Assembly: GCF_029784165.1 (NCBI RefSeq)
Contig: NC_073694.1
Coordinates: 162,948,342 to 163,012,341, forward strand
Origin: Wyeomyia smithii
Lineage: Eukaryota; Arthropoda; Insecta; Diptera; Culicidae
Direction: 5' to 3'
Length of the DNA: 64,000 nt
Shown here: positions 34,786 through 44,840 of the stretch, in pieces
How the letters are laid out: every line of letters starts with the position of its first letter
How positions within the stretch are numbered: position 1 is the first letter of the stretch
Position numbers and translations under genes: made by a program
Notes under the pieces: generated by a model
What the model saw: only the letters and a program-made list of their open reading frames with translations
Told to the model about the DNA's origin: nothing
The model's database searches: none

Positions 34786-34828
34786 GCACTGACGAAGGCA
34801 CTATGCCAGTGCCGAAATACGTATTTGC
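34786..34828 (+). ncRNA. Candidate hammerhead ribozyme of the Penelope-like element
   Basis: CTGACGA (34789-34795) matches the hammerhead core CUGANGA. GGCACT (34797-34802) pairs perfectly with AGTGCC (34808-34813) as stem II, followed by GAAA (34814-34817). ATAC/GTAT (34817-34824) gives a self-complementary stem III without a loop, and GCA/TGC (34786-34788, 34826-34828) a 3-bp stem I; predicted cleavage follows T34825. Loop-less stem III implies a dimeric form, as reported for Penelope-like elements. One extra A lies between the core and stem II. Activity is inferred only. Confidence 0.6.
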
Positions 34829-34889
34829 AAGTGAAAAGTGATAGAATTAAATAGTGAAAGCGAATAAAAAGTGAAAAGTGTAGTGAAAA

Positions 34890-35118
34890 TGCTGTTGCTA
34901 ACGGAAAAAACCTTGCATAAATGCATGTTTGTGCTGTTGTTAATATTACGACAGCGGCCGGCGCAGCTTTCAAGAAAAATTTTTCCTTACCATTCCATCA
35001 TCTACTTAGCTCCTCCTTCTTTCTAATTATCTGACGAAGCCTTGGTATAAAACGTACCGTTCGAACATTTCACCCCATCATTTTGATTCCAAAACCGCAC
35101 CAGTGACATACGGACAAT
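34890..35118 (+). repeat. Degenerate satellite with half-monomer chimera
   Basis: Continues the interrupted monomer. At 35071-35110 a half-monomer of the second type (GTTCGAACATTTCACCCCATCA) passes straight into the first-type sequence (TTTTGATTCCAAAACCGCACC), a junction not seen in the regular arrays. Confidence 0.8.
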
Positions 35119-35946
35119 ACGGATTTTTGTAATAAAGGCTTACAGCTATAGTAATTTTCTAGCAGTTTCGTCTAGTGCTAAAACGAATATATTGAGAATC
35201 TTCCCAATGTCTCGACACATGAAGATGATCTATAAGCGCAATTCTCGGAATACATCGAATTTCTTAATTCTAATGTTTGTCTTGTCATTTCAAACTACGA
35301 ACAAATGCTTGTCTAATTCGAATACCTGGGAAGCGGGAATGCCAATATAAATAAGGTTTCATCCATATATGTCATTTATATTATTTATTAATTATTGTTC
35401 AAAGCGCTCTAATGTCAGCAAATGAGAAAGCACTGTTAGATGAAAAATATAGAGTCCTACGTCATGCGGTCGGGTCTTTAATACCACCCTCCTACTATTT
35501 TAAATACATGAAGTTATATGCTGGGCTGGACCTAACCTAGCATGAGCTTTATCTATTTAATGTCAAACAATTTTTAAATTTAAAATTTTTGCTTGAATCG
35601 TTCTGGTCTCCAATTTCAGATAGTTCCGTTGAGTTTGCTTTTTGCTTAGATAGGAAAATTTTACCCAATGCGCTAAATTAAATGATTGTCTTGGTAGTGC
35701 AGTTACGAACAAAGGTTTGATTCGAATATGTATGAAATGACAGCGATTAAATAAGAGAGATCCATTCTTCTAGTATATATTATAATTTATAACGTTTTAA
35801 CGTCTCAGCATTCAGAAATACACTGTTAGATAAAATTGCAACCAATACTGGAGTTGCAATTCCCTCTACTATTTGTTTTAATGGAATTTAAAAATACGGT
35901 AGTCAACGTCATGCGGTCGTGTCTTGAATACCACCCTCCTACTATT
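35119..35946 (+). repeat. Diverged duplicated block ending in E terminus copy 4
   Basis: Two diverged copies of one segment: about 35130-35505 and about 35600-35946. Shared landmarks are CACTGTTAGAT, then TCATGCGGTCG and ATACCACCCTCCTACTATTTT. The second copy keeps the full E terminus (ACGGTAGTCAACGTCA, 35896-35911) and TTGCAATTCCCT upstream, as at 4628. With the X module at 33140 it closes a 2.77-kb TIR-bounded unit. Confidence 0.65.
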
Positions 35947-38793
35947 TTACACACTTTTTATCGTTTGCTTGTTAGTCTGTTCTCTGTGGTGTAACCGTAA
36001 CCAACCAACCCAATGACATCGCGCCATGTTTCAAGGGCTAACATCTCAACGTGAAACGTGAGCGTGAAACTTTCAAAACATATGTAAAAACCTACCAAAT
36101 ATTGTTTCTTCCACAATACTTTTGGAATTCAACGTCATCACTTTTACCAAAAAAGAGCTTTTTAAACCCGAGACTCACACCATCCTATATTCCACTGATA
36201 TTATGCAACATGTACTCTGTTTGTTTTTGCTTTAGTCGATTTATTCGAAACTCAATAATTAGCGGAAAACTTTTATGAATAATGCGTTGTGTAACGAAAT
36301 TTTTTGGCAGCGAAAAGTGAAAAAGTTTCATCGACATACAGGTAATCCAAGTAAGGAAGCATGCTTAAATGACGATGCATTAATAGGAGGAGGGGAGAAT
36401 AATTGTTTGTGACAAACTGGACCGGGGGGGGGGGGGGGGGAGGAGTTGGATTAGAATCGACGAAGCATTTTTATTGAAAGACCCTTTTTTGCAGAAAAAA
36501 TGTACACTTAAAATACACTAAAACATCGCACAAAGTTTTGTGGCGGGAGCTGATAAAATCCGTTTATCTTTGGCATTCGGCAATCTTCTGAAAGCTGTTC
36601 TAGCACATAAATAATTGCTTGTATTCTCAACTCGTGCCTCTTATTAGTGAAATTACAAGATACTCATTTGTTTTCAAAGCCTGGTAAGTGCAGCGAGTTT
36701 TGTTTTGCGAAATCGTGACTATTTTTTGTATTTTCTACAGACATGGGCCGTATGGAGTTTTATAAAAAAAAATTCTCCTCGTACCAAAAAATAAATTTTG
36801 CAAAGCAGAAGACAATTGCATCATATAAAAAAGAAAAACAATTGCATATCACCACAAAATAACACGAACTACTATGTTTGCCATCAAGAAAGATCATCAT
36901 GATTGAATTGGACACGGTGCATTTTTAGTCAGATATTTTTCTTTAAAAATGTTAGTTTTTTTTTTCTTCATAAATCAGTTTGTTTTTTTTTTGTTCTTGT
37001 ATGTTTTTCCTAGAACTGGGAGGGGTGGAAGGGGTGTCATCCAATACTCCGTTTTTTCTGGGAGAGTTAAGACTTCGTGACCAAATGCCACAAGAGATTA
37101 GGGAAATGAAGGAGGCGGGGTGTGAAAATCATTAAAAAAATTTTACGTCATTTGAGCATGCTCCCTAACCAAAACTTCGGATAGAAATAGATTTCATAGC
37201 CTAATCAGTGAAACTAACGATCATGAATAGAATTCTATTAAGCTCAATCTGTAAGTAACTAACCGTACTTTCAAGCCCCCATTAAAATTCACATTAAGTT
37301 CGATTTGGTCGCTGCACAAAATACTATTCAGCTTGAAAAAAACTTCAAAAAACTCAATCGTGGCTTAATAAACAAATGAAAACCTCATGGTTGTACATCA
37401 ACTCTTGTGCTATGATGGTTTTAGCATTTCAAACATTGTCTATAACATCAAATTACCTTTTTTCAGCTCGCAGTATTCTAGTATTTTCTTAGCGTTTGAT
37501 GTTTTAGAAGTGCGGTAATAAGTAGCGCGGCGTTTATTGGCCACCGTTGAAATCTACTACGCCGCCGCCTTCGATTATATGCTCGGCGCACAAGTCTAGA
37601 TCACACCAGAAATCAGCAATCCTGATTTCGCAAAAATTAAACGCTCCGCTGCAAGATTCTCTACATCCTTCATGCACTTTATCTAGCTCCAAAAACCGCA
37701 AACAGTCATTAAGATTGCGATTGATCTAAATCCTGCAAAGTAACATAATAGTCTAATAAAAATAACGATAAAATAGGCTCAGAGCGTTGAGAGCGAATGC
37801 AATCTCTCAAAAACCGAAAGCTGAGCGTACGTCAACGTACGACGCACTCTCGGCTCGGCCAGCTGTTTCTAGAGCGACTGTGTAGGGAGCAGATGATGAT
37901 AGTCGATCGCTCAGTGGCTTTGTTAGAGTCCAGCAGCTTAAATACCTACTGTGGCGCGCTCTTATCAGCTGTTAGTCGCTCTCATGTGTATCGGAAGAAT
38001 ATGTGTGACATTCGCCAGGTCTGCTGAGGCTGAATACAAACTTTTATTGAGTGATTTATCTTGTAATCGGTGATTTTGTTGATCAAGTGATCTGAACGGA
38101 AGTGCATCTCCAGTGGGTAACGATATGAGCCTTCATACGATGAACGAAATAGTGCAAAAATACAAAAGCTGGAAGTCCTACATAAAGGTTGGTAAAATGA
38201 TCCGACTGGAAGCTTATCTTCGATCACAATTAGCACCAATTTCCTAACTGAAAGCCCCAATACACTTGTTGAACCCTGCCCAATCCATTATGCACACGAA
38301 ATCGGCTTCTGGTGGTAGAACTGACGCTGTTTTATTCGTTCGGTTTGACGGTCGAGTCGAGTGCGCAATGTTGAAGCGACGAAGCAATTTTTCCCCCGAT
38401 TCGTCTGTTGTAGCGTGTGGACGCTCAAAAACAACTCCGCTGGAGATAGCATTTCGCACGAAGGCCGATGGTGTATTACATACAAGTGTCGAAAAAAATC
38501 AGCTAACCTTTTCGGAGGGTGTATCTGATTTCTTAATCATTGCGAATCGGGCCGTACTATTTTGAAGGTTGAATTTACTCGGTAAAACGTACTTATCAGC
38601 TCGGGTGCCAACCTTATAATGATGACCCATATACAATTTCTTCTAACTTTGTCAACGAAATCATTTGATCAGTTGATGAATAAGAATTCTCTGTTGCAGC
38701 TTGCAAGAAGCTTGCAGGTTTTTGCTGACAGTGCGTTGGTCTTTTCTCGTTTGTTCTTAATCAATGAAGAAATATTGAAGCCTGAATCCTAGT
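35947..38793. other. Unassigned sequence, no gene recognised
   Basis: AT-rich DNA with a G17 run at 36424-36440 and several poly-A/T runs. Short open frames at 36051-36278 and 38266-38565 (75 and 99 codons) resemble nothing I know and lack splice or start support. A more GC-rich stretch at 37790-38030 could be a regulatory region or an old LTR; I cannot decide. Confidence 0.4.
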
Positions 38794-38795
38794 TT

Positions 38796-39191
38796 TTGTT
38801 ATTTATCGATATGTTAGCACCGTAATGACCATTAATTGATAATTTATGAAGGAAAATTGGCATTTTCTATTATTCAAGAGTCGTGGGCCAATTTGACGCA
38901 TGATTATCCTTTTATGCACATCATTGTCAGGGTTAATTATTTTTCTGGATCATTTGAACTTTTTGGTTTTTCTAGGATCGAACAGCCATCAATTTGTTAT
39001 TTATCGATATGTTAGCACCGTAATGACCATTAATTGATAATTTATGAAGGAAAATTGGCATTTTCTATTATTCAAGAGTCGTGGGCCAATTTGACGCATG
39101 ATTATCCTTTTATGCACATCATTGTCAGGGTTAATTATTTTTCTGGATCATTTGAACTTTTTGGTTTTTCTAGGATCGAACAGCCATCAAT
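38796..39191 (+). repeat. Perfect tandem duplication, 2 x 198 bp
   Basis: 38796-38993 and 38994-39191 are identical as read, from TTGTTATTTATCGATATG to GAACAGCCATCAAT. No coding potential; recent duplication or an assembly error. Confidence 0.92.
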
Positions 39192-40115
39192 GTTTAGCTA
39201 ATATTTTGTAGTTTTTATAAAAAATAAGTTTTTTTAAGATAATTATTTTCCATTTTTTTTTTGCTAAAACAAATTTGTAAACTGTATATTTGTTTCAGAA
39301 AGACAAAAATATAATTTAAAACTTTGCCAAAGACTTCAAACCAATCAAACCGTACCGAAGACGTCCTATAGCCTATTTCAAAGTCTTGTACCTTCGAAAA
39401 TTTGCAGACGGCCAACTCCTAATCAACAGAGGACTAAAATAAAAGATAATAAAGCTGGTTTTCATTAGTACTATAGCACTTTTGTGCAACTCAAGAAATG
39501 CGGAGAACTTTTGAAAATTCGCAAAAAAAATCTACTTGATTAATTTGGTTTTGACATTTTAAAAACCAACAACAACAATGACAAATTTCGCCACATGCAT
39601 ACTCAGAAACATAGGACAACGACGATGGTGTTTTCCCATTATCAGTGTTGTCTTGGTTTGCATTCGAACTATACTTAGGGTTACCATTTGGTCGGAGTTA
39701 AAAATCAGGACTTTTCAGGCACAAATTCAATCTAAAAAAATTCAAATAGGTTGCATACGGCTATGAAGAAAGAAACACTCAAAGTTTCGTTTGTGCTTTG
39801 CGAGAATATACCTACAGATATTTGGAAGACTGGAATTGGTAAACTTATCCTGTTTCTGCTGCCCTGGATACAATTAACCTGAGCAGGAGGTCTTTTGTTG
39901 CTGCTCATCGCCGACAGTTGCTGCATCGCTTTGGTGTTGGAGTGCTGAGCGTTACAGAGAACCGGCTCCGGTGGATACTCATTGCGACGAGGGCGAGGAG
40001 GCCAAAGGTGAAGGAGATTCATCGGTCGGCGTGCGCTGCTTTCTCGAAGGTGTTGTGCCGTGCGGCGTGTGCCTCGGTGCATAAAACAGCTAAGGGGTTT
40101 ATTTTTGTTTTTTTT
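39192..40115. other. Unassigned sequence before the next X module
   Basis: AT-rich, then more GC-rich around 39850-40090. No recognisable protein, RNA gene or known repeat. Confidence 0.4.
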
Positions 40116-40474
40116 TGACGTTGACTAACGTCTATATCGAAGTTAGGCCCCTGAATTTAAAAATCTAGTAATTCAACCAGGGAAAACCAGAGAAAAGTGG
40201 TCAGGTTTTGAGCGCTTATTTTGCAGTCATCTATAATCAGGTTTTCGAGGTTTTGGCATCAATCGATCAGAAATTCTTTTACGGTTAAATTTATGTAACA
40301 AAAACAAACTATTGTTTGAGATACACTATTGAAAAATTGGTAATTAATATCGATTGTCTAAATCATACCGCGCAGCCAATCACTACCTCTCTTCCCAAGC
40401 ACAGTCGACACTAACGGATACAATCGATCTGACTTTGTTGTTATTGTTGTTGTCACTTTCTGTTTCCGATGTTT
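40116..40474 (+). repeat. X module copy
   Basis: 359 bp from TGACGTTGACTAACGT to the fixed satellite junction. It is preceded by a T-run and unassigned DNA, so its outer context differs from the other copies while the edge is identical. Confidence 0.88.
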
Positions 40475-42601
40475 ATGCTGCTGCTAGCGGAAAAAACCTT
40501 GCAAATATGCATCTTTTTGTTGGTGTTAATTTTACGACAGCGGCCGGCGCCCCATCATTCTGATTCCAAAACCGCACCAGTGACATGCGGACGCTAGGTG
40601 ATAGCAGCTGAAAGGAGGAAATACAAAATAGTACCGGTCATCTCGTGCCGGTTTCACCCGTAATGCTGGTGGCTTTAGTAGTAAATGGCTACTGCAAAAC
40701 ACTTAAATGGCTGGAATTCTGGACGGACTAACCAGGAAACTATAATCGGCAACTGGCACCTTTTGGTGCCTCTAAATTTTGTTACAGAAGCGGCAAATTG
40801 AATTTTCTGTTTTACCAAATGATGCTGCTAGCGGAAAAAACCTTGCAAAAATGCATGTTTGTGTTGGTGTTAATATTATGACAGCGGCCGGCGCAGCTTT
40901 CAAGAAACATTTGTCTCTTCCATTCCATAATTTGCGTAGCCCATCCCACTTTTAATTTATCTGACGAAGCCTTGGTATAAAACGTACCGTTCGAACATTT
41001 CACCCCATCAGTTTCATTACTAAACCGTACCGGCTACATACGGACGCTATCTTGAAAGAATTCTGGACGGACTGACCAAAAAAATGGATATATTCGGCAC
41101 CTGGCCCCTTTTGGTGCCTCGAAATTTTGTTACAGAAGCGGCTAATTGAATTTTCTGTTTTATTACGAAATGCTGCTGCTAGCGGAAAAAACCTTGCAAA
41201 TATGCATCTTTTTGTTGGTGTTAATTTTACGACAGCGGCCGGCGCCCCATCATTCTGATTCCAAAACCGCACCAGTGACATGCGGACGCTAGGTGATAGC
41301 AGCTGAAAGGAGGAAATACAAAATAGTACCGGTCATCTCGTGCCGGTTTCACCCGTAATGCTGGTGGCTTTAGTAGTAAATGGCCACTGCAAAACACTTA
41401 AATGGCTGGAATTCTGGACGGACTAACCAGGAAACTATAATCGGCAACTGGCACCTTTTGGTGCCTCTAAATTTTGTTACAGAAGCGGCAAATTGAATTT
41501 TCTGTTTTACCAAATGATGCTGCTAGCGGAAAAAACCTTGCAAAAATGCATGTTTGTGTTGGTGTTAATATTATGACAGCGGCCGGCGCAGCTTTGAAGA
41601 AACATTTGTCTCTTCCATTCCATAATTTGCGTAGCCCATCCCACTTTTAATTTATCTGACGAAGCCTTGGTATAAAACGTACCGTTCGAACATTTCACCC
41701 CATCAGTTTCATTACTAAACCGTACCGGCTACATACGGACGCTATCTTGAAAGAATTCTGGACGGACTGACCAAAAAAATGGATATATTCGGCACCTGGC
41801 CCCTTTTGGTGCCTCGAAATTTTGTTACAGAAGCGGCTAATTGAATTTTCTGTTTTATTACAAAATGCTGCTGCTAGCGGAAAAAACCTTGCAAATATGC
41901 ATCTTTTTGTTGGTGTTAATTTTACGACAGCGGCCGGCGCCCCATCATTCTGATTCCAAAACCGCACCAGTGACATGCGGACGCTAGGTGATAGCAGCTG
42001 AAAGGAGGAAATACAAAATAGTACCGGTCATCTCGTGCCGGTTTCACCCGTAATGCTGGTGGCTTTAGTAGTAAATGGCTACTGCAAAACACTTAAATGG
42101 CTGGAATTCTGGACGGACTAACCAGGAAACTATAATCGGCAACTGGCACCTTTTGGTGCCTCTAAATTTTGTTACAGAAGCGGCAAATTGAATTTTCTGT
42201 TTTACCAAATGATGCTGCTAGCGGAAAAAACCTTGCAAAAATGCATGTTTGTGTTGGTGTTAATATTATGACAGCGGCCGGCGCAGCTTTCAAGAAACAT
42301 TTGTCTCTTCCATTCCATAATTTGCGTAGCCCATCCCACTTTTAATTTATCTGACGAAGCCTTGGTATAAAACGTACCGTTCGAACATTTCACCCCATCA
42401 GTTTCATTACTAAACCGTACCGGCTACATACGGACGCTATCTTGAAAGAATTCTGGACGGACTGACCAAAAACATGGATATATTCGGCACCTGGCCCCTT
42501 TTGGTGCCTCGAAATTTTGTTACAGAAGCGGCTAATTGAATTTTCTGTTTTGTTACGAAATGCTGCTGCTAGCGGAAAAAACCTTGCAAATATGCATCTT
42601 T
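40475..42601 (+). repeat. 695-bp satellite array, about 3 units, cut at 42601
   Basis: Regular units, including the marker unit with GCTTTGAAGAAAC (near 41593) also found near 63493 and inverted near 31231. The last unit breaks within TATGCATCTTTTTG and joins an X module directly. Confidence 0.94.
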
Positions 42602-42960
42602 TGACGTTGACTAACGTCTATATCGAAGTTAGGCCCCTGAATTTAAAAATCTAGTAATTCAACCAGGGAAAACCAGAGAAAAGTGGTCAGGTTTTGAGCG
42701 CTTATTTTGCAGTCATCTATAATCAGGTTTTCGAGGTTTTGGCATCAATCGATCAGAAATTCTTTTACGGTTAAATTTATGTAACAAAAACAAACTATTG
42801 TTTGAGATACACTATTGAAAAATTGGTAATTAATATCGATTGTCTAAATCATACCGCGCAGCCAATCACTACCTCTCTTCCCAAGCACAGTCGACACTAA
42901 CGGATACAATCGATCTGACTTTGTTGTTATTGTTGTTGTCACTTTCTGTTTCCGATGTTT
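42602..42960 (+). repeat. X module copy abutting satellite on both sides
   Basis: 359 bp as elsewhere. Unlike other copies, its outer TGACGTTG end is joined directly to a satellite unit interrupted mid-monomer, in the same orientation. Confidence 0.88.
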
Positions 42961-43496
42961 ATGCTGCTGCTAGCGGAAAAAACCTTGCAAATATGCATCT
43001 TTTTGTTGGTGTTAATTTTACGACAGCGGCCGGCGCCCCATCATTCTGATTCCAAAACCGCACCAGTGACATGCGGACGCTAGGTGATAGCAGCTGAAAG
43101 GAGGAAATACAAAATAGTACCGGTCATCTCGTGCCGGTTTCACCCGTAATGCTGGTGGCTTTAGTAGTAAATGGCTACTGCAAAACACTTAAATGGCTGG
43201 AATTCTGGACGGACTAACCAGGAAACTATAATCGGCAACTGGCACCTTTTGGTGCCTCTAAATTTTGTTACAGAAGCGGCAAATTGAATTTTCTGTTTTA
43301 CCAAATGATGCTGCTAGCGGAAAAAACCTTGCAAAAATGCATGTTTGTGTTGGTGTTAATATTATGACAGCGGCCGGCGCAGCTTTCAAGAAACATTTGT
43401 CTCTTCCATTCCATAATTTGCGTAGCCCATCCCACTTTTAATTTATCTGACGAAGCCTTGGTATAAAACGTACCGTTCGAACATTTCACCCCATCA
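42961..43496 (+). repeat. Satellite, partial unit before element C
   Basis: Less than one 695-bp unit, ending in the 5' target copy ATTTCACCCCATCA (43483-43496). Confidence 0.93.
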
Positions 43497-43530
43497 TCAG
43501 TTCGTATTGTACAAGCGACACGTTCGGACG
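43497..43530 (+). promoter_or_regulatory. C internal Pol II promoter (Inr + DPE)
   Basis: TCAGTT fits the initiator TCAKTY with A(+1) at 43499. GGACG at 43526-43530 fits RGWYV at +28 to +32. Same spacing as family A despite otherwise different sequence. Confidence 0.65.
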
Positions 43531-43565
43531 TGTTTTTCGCCTGCCTAGTTACGCGCTTTGTTTCT

Positions 43566-44840
43566 ATGGAAATCGACGAGACGCTGCACCCTGCGGTTAA
43601 CAATTCCTCCGCTAGCTCAAAGCACAAACGGAAGAAAACCGATCCGGTTATTGATAGTAACGATGAATTAGAGGAGAGATTACTGAAGAAAAATGCCTTC
43701 AGCACTTTGACAGAGGTCCTCAAAGTTGATCAGAAGAAATCATCATCTCCAGTGGTCTGCGCTCCGGAAAACAACCCTGAAAAACGGAAACAACCACCAC
43801 TGGTGGTAAAAAACGTTGAATTTGCTACCCTTCTCGGGAAAATGGATCAGTGTGACGCTCAACCGACGTACAAAATCACCCGATTCGGCACTAAAATTAA
43901 TTGCTCATCTGCTGAGGAATTTGACAAGGTGCAAAGTTATCTGAAGCAGTGTGCGTTTGAATATTATACGCACGACAAACCGAATGATAAACCCTATCGG
44001 GTTGTGCTTCGTGGCCTTCCCCTGGTGAACCCACAAGAGATTCTGGATCATCTGAAGAAGGAACATAACATCACCGCTGTTGCGGCCTACATCATCAGAC
44101 GGAAAGGCGATTGCGCAAATCTGGACGAGTCCTTCTACTTGGTGCACTTTCACAAAGGATACACTAACCTCAAGAAGCTGAATGAGATTAAAAGTATCTC
44201 GCAAATCATAGTGCGTTGGGAAGCATACCGCAACAAACGTGCAGACGTGACACAGTGTATGAATTGTCTACATCACGGACACGGGACTCGCAATTGTCAC
44301 CTGAACAGCAGATGCAATATTTGTGGTGAGCCTCATGCTTCGGAAAACTGCAAGAAGAAAGATGCTTCAGCGAAACGGTGTGCCAACTGTAACGGATCCC
44401 ATGCTGCAACCGATCGAAACTGCCCCAAACGAGCAGAATACATCCGGATTCGCCAACAAGTGACAACTAAAAACCAGCCGGGTCGCAAGGAGAATAAAAA
44501 AAATCAACCTGTTCCTGAACTGACCACCTCGAATTTCCCTGCATTACCGAACAAGAGCACCTCCACCGTAACGAAACCTGTGGGCAATCCGTCCACACCA
44601 AACGCCTGGTCCAATCAATTGCAGAAGCAAGAACCCCGCATCGATCCTCGCACTAGAGCAGGTTTGAACGATCTCCCTCCGGAATTCTCTCGTGCCGAGT
44701 GTAGTGAAAACATGCTCTACGGTTCGGAAGAACTGTGGTCCATTTACAACGAGTTCTGCGATCGCCTGAAGCAGTGCAAGACCAAATCGGACCAAGTTAA
44801 GGTCCTTGGCTACATGGTTTGCAAATATGGGGTCAACTGA
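43566..44840 (+). CDS. C ORF1, gag-like protein
   Basis: 424 aa from the first ATG at 43566 (MEIDETLHP). Contains PPLVVKNVE, a PRE_C2HC-like region (YYTHDKPNDKPYRVVLRGLP), three CCHC knuckles (CMNCLHHGHGTRNC, CNICGEPHASENC, CANCNGSHAATDRNC) and a C terminus ending CKYGVN. Expected to package element RNA with ORF2. Its stop lies 14 nt inside ORF2. Confidence 0.92.
   Translation: MEIDETLHPAVNNSSASSKHKRKKTDPVIDSNDELEERLLKKNAFSTLTEVLKVDQKKSSSPVVCAPENNPEKRKQPPLVVKNVEFATLLGKMDQCDAQPTYKITRFGTKINCSSAEEFDKVQSYLKQCAFEYYTHDKPNDKPYRVVLRGLPLVNPQEILDHLKKEHNITAVAAYIIRRKGDCANLDESFYLVHFHKGYTNLKKLNEIKSISQIIVRWEAYRNKRADVTQCMNCLHHGHGTRNCHLNSRCNICGEPHASENCKKKDASAKRCANCNGSHAATDRNCPKRAEYIRIRQQVTTKNQPGRKENKKNQPVPELTTSNFPALPNKSTSTVTKPVGNPSTPNAWSNQLQKQEPRIDPRTRAGLNDLPPEFSRAECSENMLYGSEELWSIYNEFCDRLKQCKTKSDQVKVLGYMVCKYGVN

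Larger units (their letters stand above)
33889..34889 (+). mobile_element. 5'-truncated Penelope-like element
   Basis: About 1 kb bounded by roughly 60-bp inverted copies rich in CACTTTTCAC (33889-33950 and 34830-34889), consistent with the partial inverted terminal segments of Penelope-like elements. AAAATGCTGTT occurs at both edges (about 33845-33855 and 34886-34896), a plausible 11-bp target duplication in the satellite. Only the endonuclease end of the coding region and the 3' region with a hammerhead-like motif remain. Confidence 0.8.

Noticed and set aside
37790..38565. Possible LTR or coding exon
   Set aside because: GC shift and a 99-codon frame only; no matching second LTR, primer-binding site or protein motif found by eye.
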